Assembly: GCA_023427575.1 (NCBI GenBank)
Contig: JAEZAY010000516.1
Location: 1-8,640, forward strand
DNA: 8,640 nucleotides
Direction: 5' to 3'
From: Bacteroidota bacterium
GTDB taxonomy: Bacteria; Bacteroidota; Bacteroidia; Chitinophagales; Chitinophagaceae
This document shows, piece after piece, positions 1 through 6,838 of this stretch (position 1 is its first letter; each line of letters begins with the position of its first letter). The notes under the pieces were generated by a model. That model worked only from the letters and a program-made list of their open reading frames with translations. It was not told the DNA's origin and searched no databases. Made by a program: the position numbers and the translations under genes.

Positions 1-210
1 TTCGCTGTGACTTGTTTTTATTTACCCGGAAGTTTCAATTTTTAGGATTTATTCCGAAGCCCGATTTTTTTGCTCCACTTTTTTTCTAAAAAAAGTGGAA
101 GGGGTCATTTACAATGACTGCTCCTAACTTAATGTCGAAACAGGTTTCAGGCAAATTGAAAAGTATTCACCGGACAGCAATGATTTCGAGATTATACTAA
201 TACTCACTAA
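1..210. other. Left-edge intergenic region, no gene seen
   Basis: This AT-rich stretch lies downstream of the leftward transglutaminase-like gene. I find no credible open reading frame, tRNA or rRNA in it. Its only clear structure is the pair of palindromes at 74-118. A short weaker inverted repeat (GAAAC/GTTTC at 137-141 and 144-148) sits nearer the gene. No canonical hairpin followed directly by a T-tract is visible for the leftward transcript, so the end of the topA cluster transcript is not defined. Whatever gene lies to the left is outside the window. Confidence 0.6.
74..118. repeat. Two adjacent perfect palindromes
   Basis: The first palindrome has 12-base arms at 74-85 and 88-99 (TCCAC plus seven T, then seven A plus GTGGA) with only a CT between them. 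The second has 6-base arms at 104-109 (GTCATT) and 113-118 (AATGAC) around TAC. Both can form hairpins on either strand. Neither is followed directly by a T-tract in either direction: the rightward read continues AGGGG and the leftward read continues GCAAAAAAA. They therefore do not look like an ordinary Rho-independent terminator. They could be a noncanonical leftward terminator, an interspersed palindromic repeat, or the remnant of a small mobile element; the sequence alone does not decide. Confidence 0.6.
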
Positions 211-1089
211 TCACCACGATCGGTTGAGTATTTCAACCAGCGATAATAATTCAAGTTTTTTGTAAAGGGTCTTATCGGTTTCAAAACACTTGCTGTATTC
301 TTCCAGCAGGGTTTGAATGATCTGTTTATTGTTTAGCGGTTTGAAATAGGTAGGAACCGGCTGAACTTTTATGCGTTTAAAATAAATATCCAGATCGGCA
401 TGCGTAAATGGGTGACCAGTACCGGGATCAATATAGAATTCCGTTTTATAAGATGGATTCTCCAGATGCCGGGTGAAATTATAATCCGACTTAAAATAAC
501 CCAGCACAAACTGTCGTGGGATATTAACGGCACGGATGGGAAGATCAAGCAGCTCGCTCAGGATGAGATAAGTGATCCCATTGGCAATGGAGTTGCCTCT
601 TTTTGTTTCAAGCTGTTTATTGATCAGAAATTCTTCGCTCTGCTGATAGTTTACTTCGGTGCCCTTAATGCCGAAATAATTATACAAAATGCTGGTAAGC
701 ACATTGACCTGCTCCAGGGGAGTAAGATAACTGTTCAGCTCCAGCCAGATGTTGCGGCGTAATTTTTCAATGTCCTGAAAAACCTGCGCAGTATTCAGGT
801 CGGGATAATGGTATCGGGCCACAAGCAGAGCGCCTGTCAGCAGATCGGGGTGTACACTTTTCGACCAGATCTCGAATTCCTCGGAAAGATCCCGGAAATG
901 CAGGCGGTGGATCAGCATTTCGATGCGCACCTGAACTTCTTCGCTGATGGTATTTTCCCAAAGATTTTCAAGGTTGGGGATGATTCCTTTCCCATAATCG
1001 ACAATGCGGTTCGAGACCACTCCAAAAACCTCTTCATCCGGATCATCGATCAGGGTAAACAAGGCGGATATTTCGTTGTTCTGTTCCAT
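211..1089 (-). CDS. SirB1-type transglutaminase-like protein with HEAT-like N-terminus
   Basis: A 292-residue soluble protein with no signal peptide or membrane segment. Residues 1-70 look like a HEAT-type helical segment (ALFTLIDDPDEEVF, then a helix-rich stretch). The rest resembles the SirB1/transglutaminase-like core: ALLVARYHYPDL at 87-98, the TKRGNSIANGITYL strand-helix at 162-175, IPRQFVLGYF at 190-199, and YIDP at 219-222. In active transglutaminases a Cys-His-Asp triad is expected. Here the Cys position seems to be occupied by small or polar residues and the His position by Gln193, while the Asp is kept, so enzymatic activity is doubtful and a binding or scaffold role is possible. 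The start was placed at the ATG at 1087-1089 because the preceding 35 residues of the frame, from an ATG at 1194, are Trp/Cys-rich and unlike the family. The upstream ATG would sit 22 bp after the previous stop and cannot be excluded. It is probably the last gene of the topA cluster. Its biological role is unknown. Confidence 0.8.
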   Translation of the reverse strand: MEQNNEISALFTLIDDPDEEVFGVVSNRIVDYGKGIIPNLENLWENTISEEVQVRIEMLIHRLHFRDLSEEFEIWSKSVHPDLLTGALLVARYHYPDLNTAQVFQDIEKLRRNIWLELNSYLTPLEQVNVLTSILYNYFGIKGTEVNYQQSEEFLINKQLETKRGNSIANGITYLILSELLDLPIRAVNIPRQFVLGYFKSDYNFTRHLENPSYKTEFYIDPGTGHPFTHADLDIYFKRIKVQPVPTYFKPLNNKQIIQTLLEEYSKCFETDKTLYKKLELLSLVEILNRSW

Positions 1090-1152
1090 AGTGTTCCATT
1101 GCATGACCGAATTAAAACAGATACATTTCCAATTTCGGAGAACTTGCCAGTA

Positions 1153-1186
1153 CCGGGTAAAAATGTTTTCCACAAAAACCACCCGG
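1153..1186. repeat. Short inverted repeat upstream of transglutaminase-like gene
   Basis: CCGGGT at 1153-1158 is mirrored by ACCCGG at 1181-1186 with a 22-base A/T-rich loop. It lies in the 127-bp gap between the YcxB-like gene and the chosen start of the transglutaminase-like gene. No T-tract follows, so I do not call a terminator; it may be a processing or regulatory hairpin, or chance. If translation really began at 1194 the element would be inside coding sequence. Confidence 0.25.
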
Positions 1187-1216
1187 ATGTTCATTACTTT
1201 CTAATAAGCAATTTGA

Positions 1217-1762
1217 TTACCCGGAACCAAATTCGGAACTCAGCGGAAGATACTGGTTTAAGAGGCGCAGCAGTTCTGCCTGCTCTTCCGGCTTCAGAAT
1301 TCGTTTTGGAATAACGATCGCGTGATAGGAATTCGTATACAGGTAATAGCTATCCGGGGTTTCCGCTTTGCGTACGATTGCTTCCCATTCGTAGCGGCTT
1401 TCAGAGAGCGCATCCCTGTCGGTTATACCATCATTGCGAAGAGTGACTTCCGCTTCTTCCAGAATATGCGCATTTTCGGGCTTTTGCAGAATCTGATTCA
1501 CCCTTCGCCGGATCGATTTCCGGACCAGTGTAGGTACTAGCAAAAAATAAACCAGCCCGATTATGGCAAAAACAGTAAAATCGAACAGCATTCGGTCCGA
1601 ACGCCGGGCTATAATGTACAGAACTGCCACCGCAGCATAGAGCAGGAAAATTCTTCCATAGTGCGCCAGCCGATAGCGGCGACGGTCGGGAGATGCCCAG
1701 GCAGTATAAAAGTTAAACTGAAAGTATTCTTCCTTTGTTAATCGGTATTTTAATTTAACCAT
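1217..1762 (-). CDS. YcxB-like two-helix membrane protein
   Basis: A 181-residue protein with two closely spaced predicted transmembrane helices at about residues 36-52 and 59-80. A short N-terminal cytoplasmic segment precedes them (KYRLTKEEYFQFNFY), and a C-terminal domain of about 100 residues follows. The C-terminal domain has the YcxB pattern: a beta strand EVTLRNDGI (105-113), then YEWEAIVRKAETPDSYYLYTN (124-144), then AIVIPKR (148-154) and a final amphipathic helix. The Arg-rich stretches beside the helices (27-31 and 81-87) fit the positive-inside rule and place both ends in the cytoplasm. No member of this family has a function I can name with confidence. The ATG lies 4 bp after the topA stop codon, so it is very probably co-transcribed, perhaps by read-through reinitiation. 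The start is the only sensible ATG and the length is normal for the family. Confidence 0.8.
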   Translation of the reverse strand: MVKLKYRLTKEEYFQFNFYTAWASPDRRRYRLAHYGRIFLLYAAVAVLYIIARRSDRMLFDFTVFAIIGLVYFLLVPTLVRKSIRRRVNQILQKPENAHILEEAEVTLRNDGITDRDALSESRYEWEAIVRKAETPDSYYLYTNSYHAIVIPKRILKPEEQAELLRLLNQYLPLSSEFGSG

Positions 1763-1765
1763 TCA

Positions 1766-4111
1766 TCAGCCCGATTTCTTTTTCCGGTAGGTTTTTTTCG
1801 GCGGATTGGCCTTCACATCTTCAATGATCTGTTTTACCTCTTCCAGTGTAAGCTCCGCCGCTTTTTCCTGTTGCTCTTTCGGCAGTTTATAATTCCGCAA
1901 GCCCTGTTTAATATAAGGGCCGTAAGGGCCGCGCAGCACCTGGATCTTTTCTTTCTCAAATATCTTGATGGTCCTTTCTTCTTTTGCCGCTCTTTTTTCA
2001 ACAATGATAGGCGTGGCTTCCTCCATGGTAATGGTATATGGATCGAAGTCTTTCCCCAGCGAATAAAATTTCTTATCGTGTGCAATGTATGGCCCAAAAC
2101 GGCCGATATTAACTACTACCTCGGTATTTTCAAACTCGCCCAGGGTTCGGGGCAGTTTAAATAATTCCATCGCCTCATCGTAGGAAATGGTTTCAATACT
2201 CTGGGTATTTTTGAGTTTGGCGAATCGTGGTTTTTCTTCATCCGAAACATCTCCGATCTGGACCATGGCGCCATAACGTCCCATTCTTGCAATCACTTTT
2301 TTACCGGAAGCCGGATCAATCCCCAACTCACGTTCGCCCTTTATTCGTTCGGCATTTTCGATGGTATCATCTACTTCTTTTTTAAAGGGATTGTAAAAAT
2401 CATCGATCATCTTGTTCCATTTCAGCTTCCCCTCGGCAACCTCGTCAAATCCATGCTCGATACGGGCAGTGAAATTATAATCCATGATATCGTCAAAATG
2501 CTCCTTCAGAAAATCCGTAACCACCAGGCCCAGATCTGTCGGGAATAGCTTCGCTTTTTCCGCACCCGTAGTTTCTTCTTCGGTTTGCTGTTTGATTTTG
2601 TCATTGGCGAGAACCAGGATCCGGTAATTTCTTTTTATCCCTTCCTTATCTCTTTTTTCGGTATAACCTCTCTTTAGAATGGTGGAAATGGTAGGCGCAT
2701 AGGTGGAAGGACGTCCGATTCCCAGTTCTTCCAGTTTTTTTACCAGCGAAGCTTCTGTATATCTTGGCAATGGCCGGCTGAATCTTTCGATCGCTTTCAT
2801 TTCCTTCATCGGCAGGCGCTGCTTTACGGCCAGCGGCGGCAGCATGCCTTCCTTGGTTTCGTCATCGGAAATGTCTTCCTCATCGCGATCTTCCATATAC
2901 ACTTTCAGAAACCCATCAAACTTTAAAACCTGGCCCTGTGCCGTCAGCTCTTCTTTATTGGTGGAGATCTGAATTTTCGCCACGGTTCTTTCGAGTTCTG
3001 CATCCGCCATCTGGCAGGCCATGGTTCTTTTCCAGATCAGCTCATACAAACGTTTGGTATCAGAATCATCAATTGAAGTGGTTTCCATATAAGTAGGACG
3101 GATGGCTTCATGCGCTTCCTGTGCCGACTCGTTTTTGTTTTTAAATTTTCGCGACTGCAGGTATTTTTTTCCATACTGAGTCACTACCTGGTTATTAATA
3201 TCTTCCAGTGCTGTATCACTCAAATTTACGCTGTCGGTACGCATATAGGTAATCCGTCCGCTCTCATACAGTTTTTGCGCAAGCACCATTGTCCGGCTGA
3301 CCGAATATCCCAGTTTACGGCTTGCTTCCTGTTGTAATGTAGAAGTGGTGAAAGGCGCAGGCGGAGTTTTTTTCCCCGGCTTTACCTGAATATCGGTAAC
3401 TGTGTAATCGGCACCACGACAACTTTGTAAAAAGGCTTCCGCATCCTCGGCCTTCGAATATTTTTTCCCTTCAGCAGTAAAGGGAACGGGCTTTTTGCTA
3501 TTGTCTTCGGCGGTAAATAGAGCTTCCAGCTTAAATGTACTTACCGGAGTAAACGCATTGATCTCCCTTTCCCGTTCGGCAATGATGCGAACCGCCACAC
3601 TTTGTACCCGGCCGGCGCTGAGGTTGTTCTTCATGCTCATCTTTCGCCACAATACCGGAGAAAGCTCAAACCCTACAATCCTGTCGAGAATCCGGCGGGC
3701 CTGCTGGGCATTTACCAGGTTCATATTAACCGTACGCGGCTTCTTTACTGCCGACTGTATTGCCGGTTTGGTAATCTCATGAAATACGATGCGTTTAGTG
3801 GTGTCGGGGTCGAGGCCCAACACTTCGCATAAATGCCAGCTAATGGCTTCACCTTCCCGGTCCTCATCCGTTGCAAGCCATACTTCACCCGATTTTTTTG
3901 CCAGTGATTTTAATTCTTTAACCACTTTTTCTTTATCCTCGGGAACTATATATGTGGGTTGATAATTATTATTTACATCAATACCCATTTCCTCCTTCTT
4001 CAAATCACGGATATGCCCAAAACAACTTTTCACTTCGAAATCTTCTCCCAGGATTTTTTCGATGGTTTTGGCTTTTGCAGGCGACTCCACTATCAATAAA
4101 TTCTTAGCCAT
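1766..4111 (-). CDS. topA: DNA topoisomerase I (type IA)
   Basis: This enzyme relaxes negatively supercoiled DNA by cutting one strand through a 5'-phosphotyrosine, passing the other strand and resealing. The protein is 781 residues. The N-terminal Toprim domain (about 1-115) shows ESPAKAKTIE with catalytic Glu9 and the metal-binding ATDEDREGE at 80-88. The type IA core follows, with NAQQARRILDRIVG (134-147), SAGRVQSVAVR (165-175), and the active-site ITYMRTDS at 287-294 containing Tyr289. LEELGIGRPSTYA (461-473) is also characteristic. The C-terminus lacks Cys4 zinc fingers. It has three topoisomerase C-terminal repeats instead, marked by ARMGRYGAMVQIG, NIGRFGPYIAH and RGPYGPYIKQG, and ends in a Lys-rich tail. 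The start is the ATG at 4109-4111, giving MAKNLLIVESP; a TTG four codons upstream is open but adds residues the family does not have. It heads a leftward cluster and is divergent from the DUF4407 gene. Confidence 0.98.
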   Translation of the reverse strand: MAKNLLIVESPAKAKTIEKILGEDFEVKSCFGHIRDLKKEEMGIDVNNNYQPTYIVPEDKEKVVKELKSLAKKSGEVWLATDEDREGEAISWHLCEVLGLDPDTTKRIVFHEITKPAIQSAVKKPRTVNMNLVNAQQARRILDRIVGFELSPVLWRKMSMKNNLSAGRVQSVAVRIIAEREREINAFTPVSTFKLEALFTAEDNSKKPVPFTAEGKKYSKAEDAEAFLQSCRGADYTVTDIQVKPGKKTPPAPFTTSTLQQEASRKLGYSVSRTMVLAQKLYESGRITYMRTDSVNLSDTALEDINNQVVTQYGKKYLQSRKFKNKNESAQEAHEAIRPTYMETTSIDDSDTKRLYELIWKRTMACQMADAELERTVAKIQISTNKEELTAQGQVLKFDGFLKVYMEDRDEEDISDDETKEGMLPPLAVKQRLPMKEMKAIERFSRPLPRYTEASLVKKLEELGIGRPSTYAPTISTILKRGYTEKRDKEGIKRNYRILVLANDKIKQQTEEETTGAEKAKLFPTDLGLVVTDFLKEHFDDIMDYNFTARIEHGFDEVAEGKLKWNKMIDDFYNPFKKEVDDTIENAERIKGERELGIDPASGKKVIARMGRYGAMVQIGDVSDEEKPRFAKLKNTQSIETISYDEAMELFKLPRTLGEFENTEVVVNIGRFGPYIAHDKKFYSLGKDFDPYTITMEEATPIIVEKRAAKEERTIKIFEKEKIQVLRGPYGPYIKQGLRNYKLPKEQQEKAAELTLEEVKQIIEDVKANPPKKTYRKKKSG

Positions 4112-4337
4112 ACTTAAAAACAACGATTTTAATATACACCGCTGCGTGCAAGTTTAGTGTAATGTTGGCAAAATAAAAAATTGACGCGCTGAACCGGCAT
4201 TCAGAACCAGCCTCCCGATCCGCTTACCGTTTTCACTTTTCCTTTGCAATTTCTGCCATAAATTTCCGTTCTTTGTTTATTCCCGCTTCAACCAACCATT
4301 ATTTAAGACTTCTACTTTTTTACTGTAAAACTCCGGT
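4112..4337. promoter_or_regulatory. Divergent intergenic region with candidate promoters for topA and the DUF4407 gene
   Basis: The 226 bp between the divergent starts must carry promoters for both. Leftward, TAAACTTG (complement of 4149-4156) differs by one base from the Bacteroidota -7 consensus TAnnTTTG and lies 37 bp before the topA ATG. A TTTG (complement of 4169-4172) stands 12 bp behind it. Rightward, TAAATTTC at 4259-4266 is also one mismatch from consensus, with TTTG at 4243-4246, again 12 bp apart. The usual gap to the -33 TTG/TTTG is nearer 17-23 bp, so both pairs are only candidates. The sequence just before each start codon is A/T-rich and lacks a clear Shine-Dalgarno, as is common in this phylum. 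No gene or riboswitch-like element was recognised here. Confidence 0.35.
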
Positions 4338-5597
4338 ATGACAGCTATCAACAATGGCGCTCAAAATGGATTGTATTCGTATGATTCATTTAACGGGAAT
4401 AATAATAAATCAGGATTCCGATTTCTCTGGTGGTGCTCGGGCGCTAACCAAACCATACTGGAGAAATACCCTTCCGAACATATCAAGTATTCAGGGTTGG
4501 GAGGCGTTCTTCTGGCCACCTTTGTGCTGGCGGCCTTTTCATCGGGTTATGCTTTTTACAGTGTATTCGACAACCTTTTTACCGCGCTTGTATTTGCGCT
4601 GATCTGGGGGCTGATCATTTTTAATTTCGACCGCTTCCTGGTTTCCACCATGCGGAAATATGGAATTTCAACCCGAAAGCAAATCTGGATGGCCTTGCCG
4701 CGGGTGATACTGGCTGTTCTGATCGGATTCACCATTGCCAGGCCCCTGGAATTAAAAATCTTTGAAATGGAAGTGAATATCAAAGTGGCAGATAATATGC
4801 ATCAGAAGATTTTGAAAAATGACAGCATGCTGCAACTGGAAACCAATGCTTCTTTATTATCGGCCAGCTCGGAAAGAGATCGCCTGCTTGCGCGGAAATC
4901 AATGCTGGAAGATACATTACACCGATTACAGCAATCTTATGTAACGGAAGCAGATGGAACCGGCGGATCGGGGCGAAGAGGCATCGAATCGCTAACGCGT
5001 TTAAAGATGGACGCGCATGCGTCGGCAATGAAACAATATGAACCGGAATTAAAAAAGCTGGGTTCGGATATTGCCCTGCAAGATTCCATAATCGGAACTG
5101 CCAGAGCAGGAATGGAAATAAAAAGAAAAGAATATGAAACCTCGCTGCTCAATAATGTGGGATTTCTGGAACGCAATAAAGCGCTCTCAGATCTGGAATC
5201 TGAAGAAAGCAGTGTGATGTGGACCTGCCTGATGATTTCACTGCTGATCATTATCATTGAGACAGCACCCATCATTTCCAAACTGATCATGCCCGCCGGT
5301 CCTTACGATATCGCGATTGCGAAAGAAGAATTGCTGCATATGGCCGAGTCAGAAAATCAAATCCGTAAAGACAAGCTGATTGTGTTCGAAAAAAGAAAAA
5401 AGCTCTACGCCCTGCAGCAGGAAATTTCAGAAGAACTGATGCAGCACACGGCTGAGATACAAAGAAAACATATCAAGGAAACGCTGGAGAAATGGGAAAA
5501 GGGTGAGTCGACAGTACCAAATCAGAAACAATCACTGGATGAAGTGATGAAAGAAATCAGGCAGCAATACGATTATTCCGAAGAGAATTTATTGTAG
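4338..5597 (+). CDS. DUF4407 membrane protein with long coiled coil
   Basis: A 419-residue integral membrane protein of the uncharacterised DUF4407 family. Predicted helices are at about 52-75, 79-97, 118-137 and 294-316. Family-like features are FLWWCSGAN (29-37), an aromatic/acidic IIFNFDRFLVST (93-104) at the end of helix 2, ARPLELKIFE (134-143) after helix 3, and the Gly-rich DGTGGSGRRG (206-215). Between helices 3 and 4 is a stretch of about 155 residues that is mostly charged alpha-helix and probably coiled coil, interrupted by that Gly-rich turn. After helix 4 comes a second charged, Lys/Glu-rich helical tail (325-419). The basic loop between helices 2 and 3 (RKYGISTRKQ) suggests that it and both termini are cytoplasmic. 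That would place the large coiled-coil segment in the periplasm; this is inference. The ATG was chosen because the N-terminal segment before helix 1 is then normal in size. It is transcribed alone, divergent from topA and tail to tail with the next gene. Function is unknown. Confidence 0.85.
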   Translation: MTAINNGAQNGLYSYDSFNGNNNKSGFRFLWWCSGANQTILEKYPSEHIKYSGLGGVLLATFVLAAFSSGYAFYSVFDNLFTALVFALIWGLIIFNFDRFLVSTMRKYGISTRKQIWMALPRVILAVLIGFTIARPLELKIFEMEVNIKVADNMHQKILKNDSMLQLETNASLLSASSERDRLLARKSMLEDTLHRLQQSYVTEADGTGGSGRRGIESLTRLKMDAHASAMKQYEPELKKLGSDIALQDSIIGTARAGMEIKRKEYETSLLNNVGFLERNKALSDLESEESSVMWTCLMISLLIIIIETAPIISKLIMPAGPYDIAIAKEELLHMAESENQIRKDKLIVFEKRKKLYALQQEISEELMQHTAEIQRKHIKETLEKWEKGESTVPNQKQSLDEVMKEIRQQYDYSEENLL

Positions 5598-6122
5598 TAC
5601 AAAAAAGATCAGAAACAACAGGGCGGTTAGTCCCAATACATATAGATAATTCCGTGGCCGAATGCCAAATTTTTTCCGGGTCCCGTTCATATTCAGGAAA
5701 ACAAGGGCAATGATCAGCAACAAGGTGGCAGCCAGAACCAGGAAAAAAGAAAATCCAAACTCGTCGAAATGGATCAATTGCTTCCATCCGGCTGAACTGA
5801 TCATCAGCAAGATCAATACCTGAGCCAGGCCAAATATCCAGCCCGTTTTACGCATCAGTAAAATTCCAATTCCACCTGTAATCGTACAGACAATGGTCAC
5901 AATCGTTTTGAGATCAGAGAAAAGTTCCGAGCGATTGATGCTGATCACCTCTGCGCTTACGGTTGAACTGCGGGAATGGGACGAAATAATGGACTGAATA
6001 AACAAAAGGCAATATATCAGACCTACTATTAAAAGCAGTACGGCGACAAAAATTTCTTTTCCTGATCTCAACGGTTTTACTGCACCTGTTTGAGTATGGC
6101 TTTCACTACCAGGGTTGCCCAT
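5589..6122 (-). CDS. Hypothetical five-helix membrane protein
   Basis: A 177-residue, strongly hydrophobic protein that I do not recognise as a named family. Predicted transmembrane helices lie at about 23-46, 71-90, 94-112, 122-144 and 156-176, with short loops. The Ser/Arg-rich segment 47-70 between helices 1 and 2 is the largest loop. Basic residues at 149-157 (TRKKFGIRP) suggest that loop is cytoplasmic. The ATG at 6122 lies within the SGNH hydrolase gene and gives a 46-bp overlap with it. The preceding bases (AATATAAAAG) are purine-rich and suit initiation. A TTG at 6071 would start just after the hydrolase stop and remove the overlap while keeping every helix. The overlap suggests translational coupling to the hydrolase. 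The 3' end overlaps the stop of the convergent DUF4407 gene by 9 bp. Confidence 0.75.
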   Translation of the reverse strand: MGNPGSESHTQTGAVKPLRSGKEIFVAVLLLIVGLIYCLLFIQSIISSHSRSSTVSAEVISINRSELFSDLKTIVTIVCTITGGIGILLMRKTGWIFGLAQVLILLMISSAGWKQLIHFDEFGFSFFLVLAATLLLIIALVFLNMNGTRKKFGIRPRNYLYVLGLTALLFLIFFVLQ

Positions 6123-6676
6123 CTTTTATATTCTTTTGCGGAAGGATGCAATTTATCATTTGTTAACAAACTTTCGTCGTTAGCGTTTTCGCGATGAAAC
6201 CGGGTGATGTCAATATAATGAGTTCCGGCGGAATCAGCAAGTTCGCGGTTAATCTTATTATACTGATCAATTTCAAATGCAATTTGCTGGCGGTTTCTGC
6301 CTTCCGCAAAGGGAGTGATCCCCCAATCGGGAACAGAGAGCATATATACTGAAGCAGCCTGGTTTCCCGCGAGGGAAATTGCTTTCTTTAGGATAGTCTT
6401 CAGATTTTTTTCATAGATCGTTATATCCAGGCCCTGGTACTGATTATTTACACCAATCAGCACCGTTATGATATTATACCTGTTTAAAAAAAACATCGAC
6501 TGCATTTTATGCAGCAGGTCCTGAGTTGTCCAACCCGTTTTAGCAATAATTTCGGGAGCCAGCATTTGCACATCCCATTTTCGCAGAAGTTGAACCATTT
6601 GATAAGGAAACGAATCGTAAAGCGACACCGATTCTCCAATGGTATATGAATCGCCCAGGGCGAGGAATGAAGTCAA
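6077..6676 (-). CDS. SGNH/GDSL-family hydrolase, TTG start
   Basis: A 199-residue serine hydrolase of the SGNH (GDSL) superfamily, which includes esterases, lipases and carbohydrate deacetylases; the substrate cannot be told from sequence. All four blocks are visible. Block I is ALGDSYTIGE (6-15) with nucleophile Ser10. Block II Gly48 lies in AKTGWTT. Block III is IGVNNQYQG (74-82) with oxyanion Asn77. Block V is NDKLHPS (173-179) with Asp174 and His177. There is no signal peptide, so it appears cytoplasmic unless the start is wrong. The frame has no ATG before block I, and a TGA closes it two codons upstream, so TTG at 6674-6676 is the only workable start. It leaves seven residues before GDS, as in many relatives. 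A TACCTTTG -7 element 25 bp upstream fits a short leader. The gene overlaps the following membrane-protein gene by 46 bp and probably forms an operon with it. Confidence 0.88.
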   Translation of the reverse strand: MTSFLALGDSYTIGESVSLYDSFPYQMVQLLRKWDVQMLAPEIIAKTGWTTQDLLHKMQSMFFLNRYNIITVLIGVNNQYQGLDITIYEKNLKTILKKAISLAGNQAASVYMLSVPDWGITPFAEGRNRQQIAFEIDQYNKINRELADSAGTHYIDITRFHRENANDESLLTNDKLHPSAKEYKRWATLVVKAILKQVQ

Positions 6677-6701
6677 GATTCAAAAGTTATAAGTGAATAT
6701 T

Positions 6702-6709
6702 CAAAGGTA
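6702..6709 (-). promoter_or_regulatory. Bacteroidota -7 promoter element for the hydrolase operon
   Basis: Read on the minus strand this is TACCTTTG, a perfect match to the Bacteroidota primary-sigma -7 consensus TAnnTTTG. It lies 25 bp upstream of the hydrolase TTG start, which would give a leader of roughly 20 nt. I see no TTG/TTTG -33 element at the expected 17-23 bp further upstream, so support rests on the -7 box, its position, and the terminator immediately behind it that isolates this unit from the outer-membrane gene. Confidence 0.45.
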
Positions 6710-6784
6710 TAAAACCTACTGGATCACCGCCACTGTTAAAGGATCAAATAAAGCCTATCAAGGAAGTCGTTTTCCGCCTCTGGT

Positions 6785-6818
6785 AAAAAAGCGAATGCCA
6801 GACAGTTGTCCGGCATTC
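6785..6818 (-). terminator. Rho-independent terminator of the outer-membrane receptor gene
   Basis: Read on the minus strand, GAATGCC (complement of 6812-6818) pairs with GGCATTC (complement of 6793-6799). The stem continues inward through a G-U wobble and GACA/TGTC to a two-base AC centre, making a stem of about 12 bp. It is followed by GC and a run of six T (6785-6790). The hairpin begins about 20 bp after the TAA of the leftward beta-barrel gene, the expected position for its terminator. On the plus strand the wobble becomes an A-C mismatch and no T-run follows, so the element is directional. Confidence 0.85.
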
Positions 6819-6838
6819 TCCATACATCTTTATCATTT

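Noticed and set aside
1089..1194. Upstream in-frame ATG at 1194 as the start of the transglutaminase-like protein
   Set aside because: The added 35 residues are Trp/Cys-rich and unlike the family, whose N-terminus normally begins just before the ALFTLIDDPDEEVF-like helix. It is kept only as an alternative.
808..1314. A 168-residue plus-strand frame opposite the transglutaminase-like gene
   Set aside because: It is antisense to two genes with clear family features and its own translation shows no domain.
1914..1931. Tandem 9-base repeat TAAGGGCCG inside topA
   Set aside because: It encodes the GPYGPY motif of the topoisomerase C-terminal repeat, so protein conservation explains it.
4112..4123. 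TTG start four codons upstream of the topA ATG
   Set aside because: The ATG gives the standard MAKNLLIVESP N-terminus; the extension has no family support.
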